A stretch of DNA of 64,000 bases. Origin: Allomyces arbusculus. Lineage: Eukaryota > Blastocladiomycota > Blastocladiomycetes > Blastocladiales > Blastocladiaceae. Position numbers and translations under genes: made by a program. The DNA is taken from assembly GCA_027604705.1 (NCBI GenBank), contig JADHYV010000002.1, positions 916,401-980,400 on the forward strand. Reading direction: 5' to 3'. This document shows, piece after piece, positions 1 to 11,862 of this stretch; position 1 is the stretch's first letter; every line of letters begins with the position of its first letter. The notes beneath the pieces were generated by a model. That model did no database searches, was not told where the DNA came from, and worked only from the letters and a program-made list of their open reading frames with translations.

Positions 1-2290
1 TCAACGAGCGCCGTCGAGTTGGGCGCCAGGAAATCGCTTTCGCCGAGGTGCCAGTCGTCCTTGATCAGGACGGCGCGGTCCGTGAGCAGCAACAATACTC
101 GCCGGCGCTTGCTTTTGGGTTTCTGCACGGTCAGTGCCATGAGTAGGTGCGTCTCGCGCGCGACGATCGGCGAAAAATGACCGTTCTTGGCGTCGCCAAA
201 CAGCCGTTCGAGCAGCTGCTTCTTGAACCGGTCGCCGCGGTAGACGTCGATGGCCGCGGTGATGGGCTTGAATGCGGCAACGCAGGGCGCAAAGTGCCAC
301 TTGGCGAAGGGGTCGCCTTTCAAGACGCCGTCCATCAAGGTCGTTTCCAAGGCCATAATCCTGATGGATACCAGCTGCGGGAACTTAACCGCCTCGTCAA
401 TGTCGCGGAACGATCCGTCCATGCCCTACGAAATAGCATCACGTCAGCACTTCATTCGTGAACTCAGAAAACCTGCCGACGTGACGCACCTCGCACGCAC
501 GACGCAGCGGGAACACGGTCGTGGCCGTGACCGGCGCCAACGGGCTCGGCTCCCCCTTGACGAGTGCCATCACGTCCTCGAGTTCCACGGCGCGGTGACC
601 GGCCTCGCGGAGCGTGGCCAAGTGTTCCTCCTAGGACCGAGCCGCATGGTTCGCTTTGTCAGTCCGTGGGCTACGTCAATGTGCGATAGTCCGTTGACCC
701 GACGTACCGCAGAAACAGCCGCGATAAACGCAAGCACGTCGCCAGCCGCCATCGCCTGCTGCAAGACGGTGATGGTCTTGTCGAGAGCCTGTGCGAACGC
801 CGCTGGCTTGGCTTGCCGCACAACGATGAGTGCTTGGTGCCACTCTTGCTCCGACTTGCTGCCAGGCTCCGTGAACATGTCCGCGTAGGTCATTGCCTAG
901 TAGATTTCAACGCGAGACGTGTGAGCACGGACCGAGGAGAGTGACCCAGCTTGTCGCAACGTACCCGGTCGAGCTTGGCAAATCCGTCCATGATGAAGCG
1001 CTCGTACTTAATGCACTCGTTCATGATGCCGCGGACGATCCCTGAAATGGGCTGCATCGGAAGCGTCACTTACACAAAGCCGCGAGCCCAGATTGCGCAC
1101 AGTGAGAGCATACCGTTGTGGGCTCGGGGCAATCATCAGGCAACGGAACTGGAGAACCGAGGTTATGTCGTTGGTCAGCGATGGAGAGGATGAAGAGACG
1201 AGCAAGCCCCAGAGAGTGCCGCGTACCGTTCGTCGGGTCGTTGTTGGCAGTCGCCTTGAACATGGTCAGCGCCTCGTTGAGCAGACCCTCTACAAAACCA
1301 AAACAAGAGCAGTGAGTGCCGCTTCCACTTGATCCAAGCCCGCCAACCGCCAACGACGACGCGTACCAGACCGATCATCATAAAATACGGCCATGCGCGT
1401 CGCGACGGGCGCCGCCGGCCGCAAGAGGACCGCGAGGCTGACGGCCATCGCCGACGGTGCCGCCGTGCCGATCCCACTGAAACTGTTCATGCGCGACAGA
1501 CCCGTGACCGACATGTTCGACAGCGACCGCGTGAGGTTGCTGCCGCCGGCCTTGTCGGCCTTGGGCGGTCCGGAGAGCAGGTTGAAGGCCGACGTAGTCA
1601 GGTTGCCCGCGTACTGGAGCCGCAGCAGGTCGTCGAGCACCAGTTTATCGTCGATCTTGACAAAGAGCGCCGGGTGCACGCGCCGCAGGTGCTGCTGTAC
1701 AAACGCAACGAGGTGCGCCGCGTCGAGTCCGTTCACGGGCGTTTGCAGTCGGAAGTCGTGGGCATGATGGGTCGCATCAAACTCCGAGCGTCCCTGCAAG
1801 TGGAAGTGGAGTAAGGTGGTCAGTTGCGGCCACTCACGACGACAAACGCGGCGAGCAATTGCACCTCGTGCGTGAGCACGGTCACGCGCAGGACCTCGCC
1901 CATGGCCACGACGAGAATCTGCATTGGCAGCGCGTCACCGAGGACCAAGGCCTGGTCGGAAGGCATAATCCAATACTGGCCGATTTCTATCGCGATCCGA
2001 CGACAAAGGTGAGCGTGGCGGCCGAGAGGACGCGCAAGAGCGCCGAGCCTCAACGTACGCGTGTTGCCGTTGCGAATCAGCTCCATGTAAGTGGTCAAGT
2101 ACAGGTCCGGTGGCGTGGTGGAAAAGAGGTCGGTCATGGAAGCCGATGCGCTGATCAAGTCGGTGCCGGACTGCAAAAACGATCCGTTGCGTGACAACCG
2201 GCTCGGTGACCGATTGAGCCATGACGAGGATGCGGGAACCGACCCCGACGCCGATCGGCCGGCCGCTGAAAGACTTGGCGCGGGGTACAT
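1..2290 (-). CDS. Unknown multi-exon protein with possible PH/TH1-like C-terminal region (3' end outside window)
   Basis: I do not recognise this protein. Nine exons can be joined in frame: 2290-2059, 1986-1838, 1793-1367, 1289-1227, 1148-1114, 1051-965, 896-675, 630-490 and 425-1, with the frame still open at base 1 (about 593 residues visible). The ATG at 2290 begins a Ser-rich N-terminus (MYPAPSLSAAG). The middle is helical. The last exon contains RVLLLLTDRAVLIKDDW, a strand-turn-strand pattern like PH folds or the TH1 tail of class I myosins; that resemblance is only suggestive. Donors are mainly GTACGT or GTGCGT. Two introns (1794-1837 and 631-674) are only 44 nt, the shortest in the window. 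The ORF is supported by frame continuity over eight junctions. The function could not be inferred. Confidence 0.6.
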
Positions 2291-2953
2291 CGTGAGGTGG
2301 AGGGGAAGAGGACCCGGGATCCGGCCTGGGAGGTCTTTACTTGGTCGAGCAGGTGCAAAAGGTGGCCAGGAGATCGGCCGTGGGGCAAGACGGGGAAAAG
2401 GTGGTGGAGGGTCGCGGGCCACAGACCGGCTGGGCGGCGAACGGGTGAACGACGTCGAGCGGCAGGATGCCCGGGCGGAATCAGAGTGTATGTTGCAGAA
2501 GAGCAGCTTGCAGCAAGTAGAGAGGGCCGATGATGGCGACGGGCCGGAGGGAGAGAAGAAATTTGGAGTCGTCGTCGTCGTCGCGTGGGCCGGGAGATCA
2601 ATGGAAGGAGGAGCCGAGCGACGCGGTCACGTGTTGGTAGACCAATGATTTCGCTGTCTTCCACTACGTCCCCTGCCGCTCGGCTGTCATCGCCCGAGCA
2701 GGAGTCGCCCGACGTCATCGACGTGCCTGCAACTCTCCTGCTCTCTCTTCCGCATCGTCGTTCGTTGTCGAGCCCACCACGCCGTCTCCCTCCTGTCTTT
2801 GCCCCTCGATGTCAGCGCCGGATCTGTCATGAGCAACATCACGCCATCACTATCAAATCAAATCCACACCCTAATCACAAGGAATCCAACACGCCATCTT
2901 GTTGATGCAAAAGCTATGTACACTCCCAGCTCCTTCTCCCCGATTCTCCTCAC
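2291..2953. other. Intergenic: promoter of the unknown gene and 3' flank of LYS2
   Basis: Both neighbours are transcribed leftward, so this stretch holds the LYS2 terminator region and the upstream region of the next gene. The short open frames here have no coherent composition. No RNA gene or repeat was seen. Confidence 0.5.
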
Positions 2954-5900
2954 TCAAGCCGCCGCCGACGTGCGCATCGCGACCCCACCCGACGCCGCCA
3001 ACGCGCGCTGCGCGACCTCTGGCACCGGCGGCAACGCGCGCTGTGCGTTCACCACCTCACTCGGCTGCGGCAAGAACCCAGCCGCGACCAAGTAGGCCAA
3101 CGATCTTGGCACGACATCGCGCATCGGCGCCGGCCGTGCCGCGGGCGCCTCCGCCGACCCGACCACGGCCTTGACCTGGTTGCGCCAGGCGCGCATGACC
3201 GTATCTGCATGCGCCGTATCAAGCGCGGGCGCGCGCGTCGAGGTCGGCAAATCGTCCAGGACAAAGTGCAAAAGCGGGTAGAGCGCCGAGTCGGCGGCCG
3301 AGTTGGTCACGTACTTGAGCAAAGCGGCGCGCCATTCGAGGTAGGCCGTGTCGCGGACTTGCCATCCGTGCGCCGTGAGGGACCCGCCGAGAAGGTCGAC
3401 GAACCGGAAGTGGTCCGGGTTGTACGTGTGGTAGACGCGGCCGTAGACGGCGTGTGCGGGCGTGCCCGGCAGCGTCCACGACGCGGCCGCGGCCGAGGCC
3501 AAGTCGGTCGTCTTGGCCGTCGTGGGGGATGCCGGCGGCGACACGTCCCCGGCACGCTGCACCTGTGCGGCATCCGCGAGCGTGACCGCAACCACAACCT
3601 CCGCGACATAGTCGACGGGGCACATGTTGACGACGTTCTGGATCTGCGGGACGGCGCCGACCTCGAGGCACCCCTTAACGAGACGCCACAGGAAATCGTC
3701 GCCGTTGGTCACGCCCGACTGCGCGTGGCCCACAATGTAACCTGGACGGACAACCGTCACGGGCACGCCGCGCTGCGCGGCCTGTGCGCACAGCCGTTCC
3801 GCGACCCATTTGGTCTGCGCATACCCCGACCGCAACCCAACACGGGACCCCTCGAGCGCATCGGCTTCCGGCACGCGGTTGAGCGGAGGCTCGAGCTGTG
3901 CCACCTCCGTCGCGTAATACGGCGTATCAAGCACTGATGTCGACGACACGAAATGCACGGGCTTGGTCTTCCCACCAGCGACGGCCAGACGCAGGGCTGT
4001 GACCGTGCCGTCCACGTTGGCCGGCGCGAGCTTGGCGTACGGGTAGACCCAGTGCACCATAGCGCCGTTATGCACGATCGCGTCGACGTCCTTGGCAAGC
4101 TGCGTCCACGTCGCCGCATCGATCCCCCACTGAGGCTTGGCCAAGTCGCCGGCGACGCCAACGACGTGCGCCACGTACTTGTCGTTCCAGCACGCGTGCC
4201 GCTGCAAGTTGGCCACGACGCGCTGCGTTGCGGCCGCGTCGTCGCGCGCGCGGGCGACGCACGTCACGCGCACACCGCGCAAGTCCGACTCGAGCGCGAG
4301 CAGGCGGTCGAGCATTTGCGCGACAATGAACGCGCCGAGGAACCCGGTCGCGCCTGTCACGAGCACGTGCTTCGGGCGCGTCGTGGGCGTGGCGGTACCG
4401 GCAGCAGGGACCACGTCGGTGGGCAGGACGGCGTGCGCCGCGTAATCGAACACGGGGGTCACTTCATCGGCGGCAACGGGCGCGACAACCGACATCATGC
4501 CCTCGATCTGCGCGGCCATGTCGCGCAGGACCGGGAAGTCAAAGACGAGCGCGAGCGGCGCGTCGGCAACGCCCAATTCCGACCGCACGCGCAGCGTGAG
4601 CCGCGTCGCCAGGATCGAGTGCCCGCCCATGTCGAAAAAGTGGGCGTCGGGGCGCAGACGGCGCTCGGGCACGCCAAGCAGGTCGGACCAGAGCGCGCGG
4701 AGCGTCGCATAAGCGGCACCAAAATCGTCCTCGTCAGCAGCAGCCGACGACGCGGCCGCTGCCGACTCGCCGTAGAGCAGCGATGTGTCCGGGAACGGCA
4801 ATGCATGCTTGTCGACCTTACCGTTAGGCGTGAGCGGCAGCTTGCGCAGCGGGCAGACGACGGCGGGCACCGCGTAGGCGGGCAACTTGTGCCGCAAGAA
4901 CTCACGCAGCGACGCGCACAGGTCGTCAAAGTCACGCGGGACCGCGTACCGCAGGTGGCCACGGTCGTGCTGCGACCCCTCGTGCTGCGCGTCGGTCAAG
5001 ACAATGTAGGACACGAGCGTCTGCTCCTCGTCCTTGTCGCGGCGCACCAGTGTCACGTTCTCGCGCACGCGCGGGTGCTGCGAGAGATACATGTCGATCT
5101 CGCCGAGCTCAATACGGAACCCGCGCAGCTTCACTTGGTCGTCGGCGCGCCCACTGCACTCGACGAGGCCGTCGGGACGGTACCGCCCGAGATCGCCCGT
5201 GCGGTACATGCGGTCACGCGCGCCGTGGTAGAACGGGATTGCGGGCGTCGGCTCGGCCTTGGCCGCTGAGGCGGCAAACGGGTTGGTCACAAACTTGGCG
5301 GCGGTCGCGTCAAGCAGGCCGAGGTAGCCCTCGGCGAGCCCAGAACTGCGCACGTAGAGCTCACCGACTTCGCCGACACCACACATTTGACCCGTCTTGT
5401 TGATGACGAGCAGCTGCACGTCGACCATGCCTTGGCCCGCGGGCATCACGTCCTTTTGCTCGTTGATCCACTCAGGGTCGGCCGAGCGCGGCGGGATGCG
5501 CAGGTAGGACACGGCACGTTGCGTTTCTGGAAGAAATTCGTGGAAGCGTCAGTTGTCAATTTCTCGCGAAATACACGATCAGGACTCGGCGAGGAGAAAT
5601 ACGAACCAGTGGTGCCATACATGTTGATGACGGCGCAGTTGGGCGCCAAGTGCTGCAACCGGAGCACGTCGCGCTTGGTCAAGATATCCCCGACAAAGAA
5701 CGAGTTGCGCAGCGACGTGATCTCCTGGTGCGCGGCTCCACCATTCGCGGTCGCACCAGCGCCGTGCATGCTCATGGCGGCCGTGAGCAGCTGCCCCATG
5801 GCGGGCGTCAAGTGCGTGACCGTCACCTGGTGCGTGCGCATCCACTGCGCCAATTGTCCCGGCGTCCCAATATCTGCGGCCGTCGGAATATAGAGCGCAG

Positions 5901-7662
5901 CACCCAAGTAGAGGGGCGTGAAGATATCGCGCTGGATTGGGTCGTGCGCGATGCCCGAGAGCATCGTGAACCGGTCACTTTCCGAGAGCCCAAACCGCGT
6001 GCGCATCCACGGGTAGAAGTGCGTAAGCGAGAAGTGCCGGCCGCGCACGCCCTTGGGGATGCCCGTCGACCCAGACGTGAAACTGAGCGTGCCAATCGAG
6101 TCCGGACCAATAGGGATACCCGGGTCGGTACTGGCGCGCGCCGCGTCGGGCGCAAGGTCAACGGCGGCCGTCAAGTCGCCGGCATCGGCGAGCGCGAGGG
6201 CGGGCACCTCGCACACGAGCTGCAGGTCCGAGCGGACGTAGTCGCGCACGGTCTGGTCGAGCTCGCCCGCGTGCTTGAGGACCACAAGCGCGCGCGGCTT
6301 GGCGACTTGCAGGTAAATGATTTGCCGCTGCGGCGGGTAGGCCGGGTCAATGACCGAAAACGTGCATCCGGCCGCGAGCACGCCCATAATGGCGACCATC
6401 AAGTCGACACCGCGGTACGAGTAGAGCATAACCACGTCCTCGCGCTGCACGCCGTGCCGCAGCAGATGATGCGCGAGCGTGTTGGCGGCGCGGTGAATCG
6501 TCTTGTACGTGAACTGCCTCGGGATCGTCGCGCCATTGCGCACGACATGCTCGACGGCACAGGTACGGTCCGGGTGCGCACGGGCGTTGCGCGAGAAAAT
6601 TTCGTGAATTGGGCCCTCCCACTGGTCCCAGTGCAGCGGCACGGTCGGGTCCGGAACAGCGTTGCGCGTGCGCATTGCGTCAGTTACGAGCGAGACAGCA
6701 CCAACGGGCACGTCGGGCTGGTTGAGCGCTGCATCGAGCACGAGCAACAACTGGTCGGTCAGGTCCTCCATGCGCTCGCGCGCGTAGAGACACGTATTGT
6801 AGGCAATGCGCACGTGCAGCGGTAGCAACCGGCGCAGCGACGGCGACGTGGAAATGAAGATGGTCCAGTCGGTCGCGGCCATGCTGGCTGTGGTCGCCGG
6901 CGTCGTGTCGGCCAGGTTGAAGAAGCGGACCTTGAATGGCGGGGCGGCAGCGGAGCTCGCACCGCCTGGGTGGTCGGCCGATGCCGACGACGATTGCAGC
7001 GCGGCAACGAGCTTGGAGAAAGGGACCGGGTCGGCGAGCGCGTCTTGCTCAATCTGTGATCAATGGAGGGAGAAATGGGTGGTCGCGTGGTGAGTATTTT
7101 TTCGTTCATTGATCGCTCCCCAAATTCACAACACCATGGAGGACAACAAGCGCACCTGGCAGACATGCTCGACAACCTGACGGAACGTCCACGTCGCGTC
7201 AATGTTGAGCCGCATGACAATCGGCCACCCGTTATCGGGCGCCGAACTGCCCACGCTCACATCGTCCTCGCCCGTGTAGCGGTGCAGGAGAACAGCGAAT
7301 GCGGCGAGCAGGACGTGGAACGGGGTCGCGAGTGCGGCATCTTCGCCGACGGCCGTCGGGTCCGTGGCAAGGCGATCTGCTTGCCAACGGAGCGCGAGCT
7401 GCAAGATGGCGACAGTGGTCGGGAGCGGCAGGTCGCGCACAACGTCGGCCTCGACGAATCGCTGCGGCGACGCACGCGGGTAGTCGGTAGGCAGGGCGAG
7501 ATCCGTGCGGTTGGCGAGGCGCGCGCGCCACCGGTCGAGCGCGGCCGTGAGCGCTGGCGCGTCGGTTGTTGACGCCGTGGTCGTGGTCGTGGTCGGTGCA
7601 GCGGGCATTTTGGTAGGGGTAGAAGGCGCAATCTTGGCGGCAGCGCTTGTTGGCGGGGTCAT
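2954..7662 (-). CDS. LYS2: L-2-aminoadipate reductase (alpha-aminoadipate-semialdehyde dehydrogenase)
   Basis: The enzyme adenylates alpha-aminoadipate, loads it on a phosphopantetheine arm and reduces the thioester to the semialdehyde, with NADPH, in fungal lysine synthesis. Exons 7662-7156, 7053-5607 and 5526-2954 give 1508 residues, normal for the family (about 1400). An N-terminal condensation-like segment precedes the adenylation domain, whose P-loop SFTSGSTGIPKG is near residue 494. The second junction falls inside the conserved NMYGTTETQRAVSYL motif, which fixes the splice. The carrier domain carries FFDMGGHS, with Ser near 955 as the pantetheine site; activation would need a Lys5-type transferase. 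The C-terminal thioester reductase has the Rossmann motif VLVTGATGFLG near 1040 and a YAQTK catalytic Tyr-Lys pair. The ATG at 7662 was chosen because the frame upstream is Ser/Thr/Arg-rich and unlike the family; MPAAP, 17 codons later, is an alternative. All domains look intact. Confidence 0.96.
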
Positions 7663-8497
7663 GATCAAGGAGAGGGTGCGCGCGCGTTGAAGGCTGGATA
7701 TGGGTGCTGTCGAGCCAGCAGACGTTGTGGTTTTGAAAGTGTGAATCCGCCGACAAGGGCGGGAGACTCGCGCTATTTGTATCGTGGTGGACAATCACCT
7801 GGAGCGCACGGCGATGGCGGTCAAAGGCGAACAATCGCCCGCGCGACAGTCACCGCGCCGCGCGCGCTCCTGACCACGGCGACCAGGAGCACAACGGCGG
7901 CGGCGATGCATTGCTGGCAGTGGGGCGGATTTGGCCTCAAATCAATCCGGGGTGGGCCAAACTGATGATGGTGGGCCGTGGACCAACGCGGTCGCGTGAC
8001 CCTGACCACCGCACACTGATCGCCGATGATGGGAAACGATGAACCAACTTCACCCTCACGGTCCAACCCCTCCTCGCCAACACTGCCAATCTGCCTGTGT
8101 TTTTGCCTTAACCACAGGCCGGCCACGACAACAAGTTTTCTCGGCCGCCGTCCAGATTACCCTCTCCACCCTGTTTGAGCGCCTAGTTTGCGCCTGCCCG
8201 CCCTGGAGTCCGCATTGTGCGACCGATTGAGTGAAAGGGCAGCCATCCAAACCCATCAAAGCGTGGTTGCGATCTCGGCCAGCCGAGCACGGATTGGCGT
8301 TCCCTCTCCCAAAACCAACGTCAAAGGTCACGACAAGCCTGCGGGATTTGGCTGCGACCAGATCGGAGTTGAAATGGCGGACCGGGTCGGGTCGTCTGCA
8401 ACACACGCTCTTGGCCCTCAGCAGAATCGAGAAAATGTGGGCAAAAATGGACTCTCATCGCACTCGAAAAAGCATCAACTCTCACTCATTCACGCTA
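7663..8497. other. Intergenic: LYS2 upstream region and VPS29 3' flank
   Basis: The two neighbours are in tandem on the minus strand. The stretch holds the LYS2 promoter and the VPS29 terminator. I did not find a convincing gene, repeat or recognisable operator. Confidence 0.5.
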
Positions 8498-9342
8498 CTA
8501 CGCCGCGCCCACTGTCGCCGGCGCTCCACCCTCTGCGGCGGTCGCATCCGCCGTCGGTGCTGCTCCTGCTGCTGCCCCGACCGTAGCCGCCCCATCTGCA
8601 ACCCCCGGCTTGGCGTACCCGAGCTTGATAATCTTGACTTCGCCATTCACCAACTGGTAGACATAGACGTCCACCTTGGCGCCCTGCACGTCGAGCAGGA
8701 CAAACGACGGCGCCATGGCATCGGCGGCCGCCGTGGCGGGCCTCGCTGCCGTCCCACCCGTCCCTGTGACGGATCCGGGGTTCACAAACAGTTTGCCCTC
8801 GAGTTCAAAGCAGTCGACCGCGCCTGTGGCCCCAGTGACAAGCACGTCCACGTCGAGCTGCCGCGCGGCGATCGCGAGCGTTTCCGTGTCGTCGATCGGG
8901 ACGAGGGCGTGGCCGTGCACGAGGCCGACGCGCAGGTCGCCGATGGCGATGGTGCGGGAGAGGGGGTGGGCGACCTGGTGATCAAGGCAGTCGGCAGTTC
9001 AGTCCCCGGTTCCGTTTTGGGTGGACAGTGCGAGGGAAGAGCGGGACACGCACCGTGTCGAGCTCGCCCTTGACAAAGTAGGCCTCGGGTGCAATCGATC
9101 GCAGCCATTCGGCCGTGTCGGCCATGGTCAGGTTGCCGGTGCAGAGCACGACATGGATCTTGCCGGGGACGAGCAGCTTGCGGAAAGCGGCGGGCACATC
9201 AACGGCGCGGTGCGGAATGTTAAAGTCGCCAATGATCAGCGCGAGCTGCGGGATGGGGGCGGCATGGCCGTGTGAGCGATCAGTCGTGGATTCAAGCATC
9301 AGGTCATGAACACCGGCACTGACGGCATCAACTCACCACCAT
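8498..9342 (-). CDS. VPS29: Retromer subunit Vps29
   Basis: Vps29 is the metallophosphoesterase-fold scaffold of retromer, binding Vps35 on endosomes during retrograde sorting. Exons 9342-9337, 9245-9054 and 8974-8498 encode 224 residues. The first coding exon is only ATG-GTG, giving MVLALIIGDFNIPHR, which matches the family start. CTGNL, the VKGEL segment, VHGH and LFVNPGSVTG follow in family order. The family is usually 180-190 residues; the excess is an Ala/Gly-rich tail of about 30 residues after the conserved KLGYAKP. Several residues of the ancestral metal site are changed: the usual GDFH is GDFN, and the usual SGHTH is TGATG. Binding to Vps35 does not depend on catalysis, so the protein can still serve as a scaffold. 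Confidence 0.94.
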
Positions 9343-9767
9343 GGTTGCAGGGTGGGGAGGGTCGACAGCGACTCGGGGTAGTTGAGGTTGGGGTCGCGAA
9401 CGACGCGTTGCTGGTCGGTTTTGCGGCACGAATTTGAGGTTGGCGGGCTGCCGGCAGTACAGGCAAGTGACAGCGTGTGGTCCTCGGTGGCGATCGTTAC
9501 TTGCAGCAAGTTGTTGGCCAAATCGACGAGCAAACGAGCGTGTTTTCGTCGACGTACTGGGAGCGGATGCTTGCGAGCCGGGCGCGACAGGCAGCAGAAC
9601 GTGCATCGCGCACGTGCCAGTGCGTCAGACGGAGAGAGCGAGCCGACTGCACTTGAGCGTGTGGCGCTCTGTTCGCGGTGAAGTCGTGCAGACAGCTCCT
9701 CCATCTTGTCGTCGTCGTCGTCGTCGACCTTGCCGCTCGCTGCGATTCGGTCGCGTCACGTTCAACG
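9343..9767. other. Divergent promoter region, VPS29 / Pro-rich gene
   Basis: The upstream regions of two divergently transcribed genes share this stretch. It has a CGTCGT trinucleotide run at about 9712-9725. There is no recognisable TATA box or other motif. Confidence 0.45.
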
Positions 9768-11374
9768 ATGAAGCCGCCGCCCGCCGCGCCCGCGACTGCT
9801 CGCACCGCGCTCCCCCGATCGCCGCACGCCGCCGCCGTCCCAGCATCCATGGCTCCGCCGCCAGACCCGCCGCCCGGCCCACGCACCGTGACGACAACCA
9901 TGCATCGCGCCAAACACTGGACGCTGCACGCCGCCGCAGATGCAGACGTCGACCACGCCGCGCCCGCTGCCGAGCCCGGACCCGGATCCGTCCCGGCCGT
10001 CAGCGCGGGCCCTGTCGTACCCTCACCGACGAGAATTGTTGCTCCCGCCACCCCCGCAACCGCCGCGGCCAACGGCGTGATCCCGCCAGACACACCAACG
10101 ACCGCTGCGGCGGCACGGCACCTTGCGCGCGTGCCGTTACTGACGCGCGACTGGCTGCATCGCGTGATCCCGCTCGGCTTCACCAATGCATTGCTGGTCG
10201 TGGGCGCGCGCGTCGCACACGTTACGGTGCGCCGCGCCGGAGTCGTGCCGGCCGCGGCACCGCCGATTCCGATGAGCGTGAGCGACGCGATTGTGGTATC
10301 GATCGCCTCTCTTGTGTGGTGGGTGGGTGGAAGACTGAGTGAAACACGCCGTCCGTGATCTAGGCCATGATCGCACACACCGAGACCGCTGGCCCCACCA
10401 CGCCACTCGACGTTGACGACGTGCCCCCTGCCGACCGAATTCTCGGCACGCACACGCAGCCGCTGCGGCCGGGGCACACGGTCGCAGCGACAGTCGCCGT
10501 GAAACCGTCGAACCTGTCGGCCAAGTACGCGACCCGCGCTGCGCATCTCGGGATCGCCCTTGCGCCGACCAAGTACGAAATTGAAGTGGTTGTGTCGCGT
10601 GTTGTGCATAGCGGGCCGCCGAGACCGCTGCCGTTGCCGCCGGGTGCAGTCGTCGAGCTGCCGGCAGCACCGACCGATCCGGCGCGCGCGTCGAGGAAAC
10701 GGTTGCGGCCGCATGTGATGAGCGGCGAGGTGGTAGGACCAGCCCCGCCGTCGCTCACGGCTGCTGCGCTCGGTCCACCGCCGCCGCGGCCGCGACTCGA
10801 GCCAGCGGTGGATGGCGATGCTGACGAGGGGCCCATTCCTCCGCCGCCGCGAAAACGGTCCAAGCACCGCCACGAGACGACGGCGTTCGCGGACCCGGTC
10901 CCTCCACCACCTGTCCCGCCGCTCCCTCCATCACCGCCACCGCCTCGACGGCGATCTCGACCCACCCCAATCTCCACTGCTGCCGTCAGCAGCACCCCGC
11001 CGTCACCAACGCACTCCCCCGGTGCCGAGCCGCCGTCTCCACCGGGTCCCACCGCGAGCCCGCACGGCAACAGCAGTGCCCTGCCGCGCGCACAGACGTG
11101 GCCGCCACCACTTCTCCCAACCCCAGCGTCCTCGAGCGACGACTTGCCCGAGCCCCGGATGGGCAGGGCCGACGAGAGGGCGCCGACACCGCGTCGACGA
11201 CGACGGCGGCATACCGGATGGTGGCCGCGCGTGACGGAGAATCTCTCGGCGTGCGTGTCATCCTCTCATTGCTTGTCGAGCTTCAGCGCTGACCCCGCAC
11301 TGACGCGACTTCTTCTTTTGTAGGTGGTGCCACGACACGCTGCGTGTCGTAACCGTGATCCGCAGAGTGCTTGA
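9768..11374 (+). CDS. Unknown Pro/Ala-rich protein
   Basis: I do not recognise this protein. Exon 1 runs from the ATG at 9768 to about 10313 and exon 2 starts at 10364 after a TCTAG acceptor; the donor could also be at 10322, as both keep the frame. Exon 2 either ends at the stop at 11321-11323 or is spliced from 11231 to 11324, after a good pyrimidine tract (CTTCTTCTTTTGTAG), giving a short last exon to 11374. The part around the first junction (LTRDWLHRVIPLGF; ADRILGTHTQPL; KYEIEVVVSRVVH) looks like a compact folded domain. The rest is Pro-rich with basic clusters (RKRSKH) that could serve as nuclear signals. A long open frame on the opposite strand here has arginine-rich shadow composition and was not accepted. 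Confidence 0.5.
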
Positions 11375-11862
11375 AACGCCCGTGCCACTCGACGTGCCGA
11401 GCTGGAGCGACCATGGCGAGGACGAGCCACACGCTCACAACGGCTCGTAGTGCCGTAGATCGTACCCCGCCACCACGCACGATCACAGCAATGTGCAGTA
11501 CAATTTTTTATCGGGAAAGTCTGTCGTCGTTCGTGCCGCTCCGATCTCTGTGCAATTTCCTTGGTGTTCTGCCGTCGAAATGAAGTTGTCGGCGAGCCTG
11601 TCTGTTGATATTCGAAAACCGTCATTTCTTTGCCCTTTCCGCCCGCCAACTCGCACCACGCTCAGCACGACACAACCAGTTGGGGCTCACGCAATTCTCG
11701 CGCAACAAGGAATCAGGCAAATATCGATACATTGTATTGAATTACTCTTGCTGGTGGTCTTTTGCTCCTATGCAGCTCGCGACGTTTCAACGTCCCCATC
11801 CATCCATCCGTCCATCAATTTCAGCGCCAGGAGCGCTCCTCAACCCCAGCCCACGACCCCCA
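11375..11862. other. Convergent 3' flanks
   Basis: This lies between the ends of the Pro-rich gene and the coiled-coil gene. It is more AT-rich around 11500-11780, as expected for terminator regions. No other feature was seen. Confidence 0.45.

Noticed and set aside
3953-6825. Long plus-strand open frames (438 and 391 codons) opposite LYS2
   Set aside because: They are Arg/His/Val-rich and lie antisense to conserved LYS2 exons; GC-rich codon bias keeps opposite frames open.
9497-10873. 458-codon minus-strand frame opposite the Pro-rich gene
   Set aside because: Its composition is Arg/Gly-rich with no coherent domain, while the plus strand has splice-compatible exons with natural composition. 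The choice is less certain than for LYS2.
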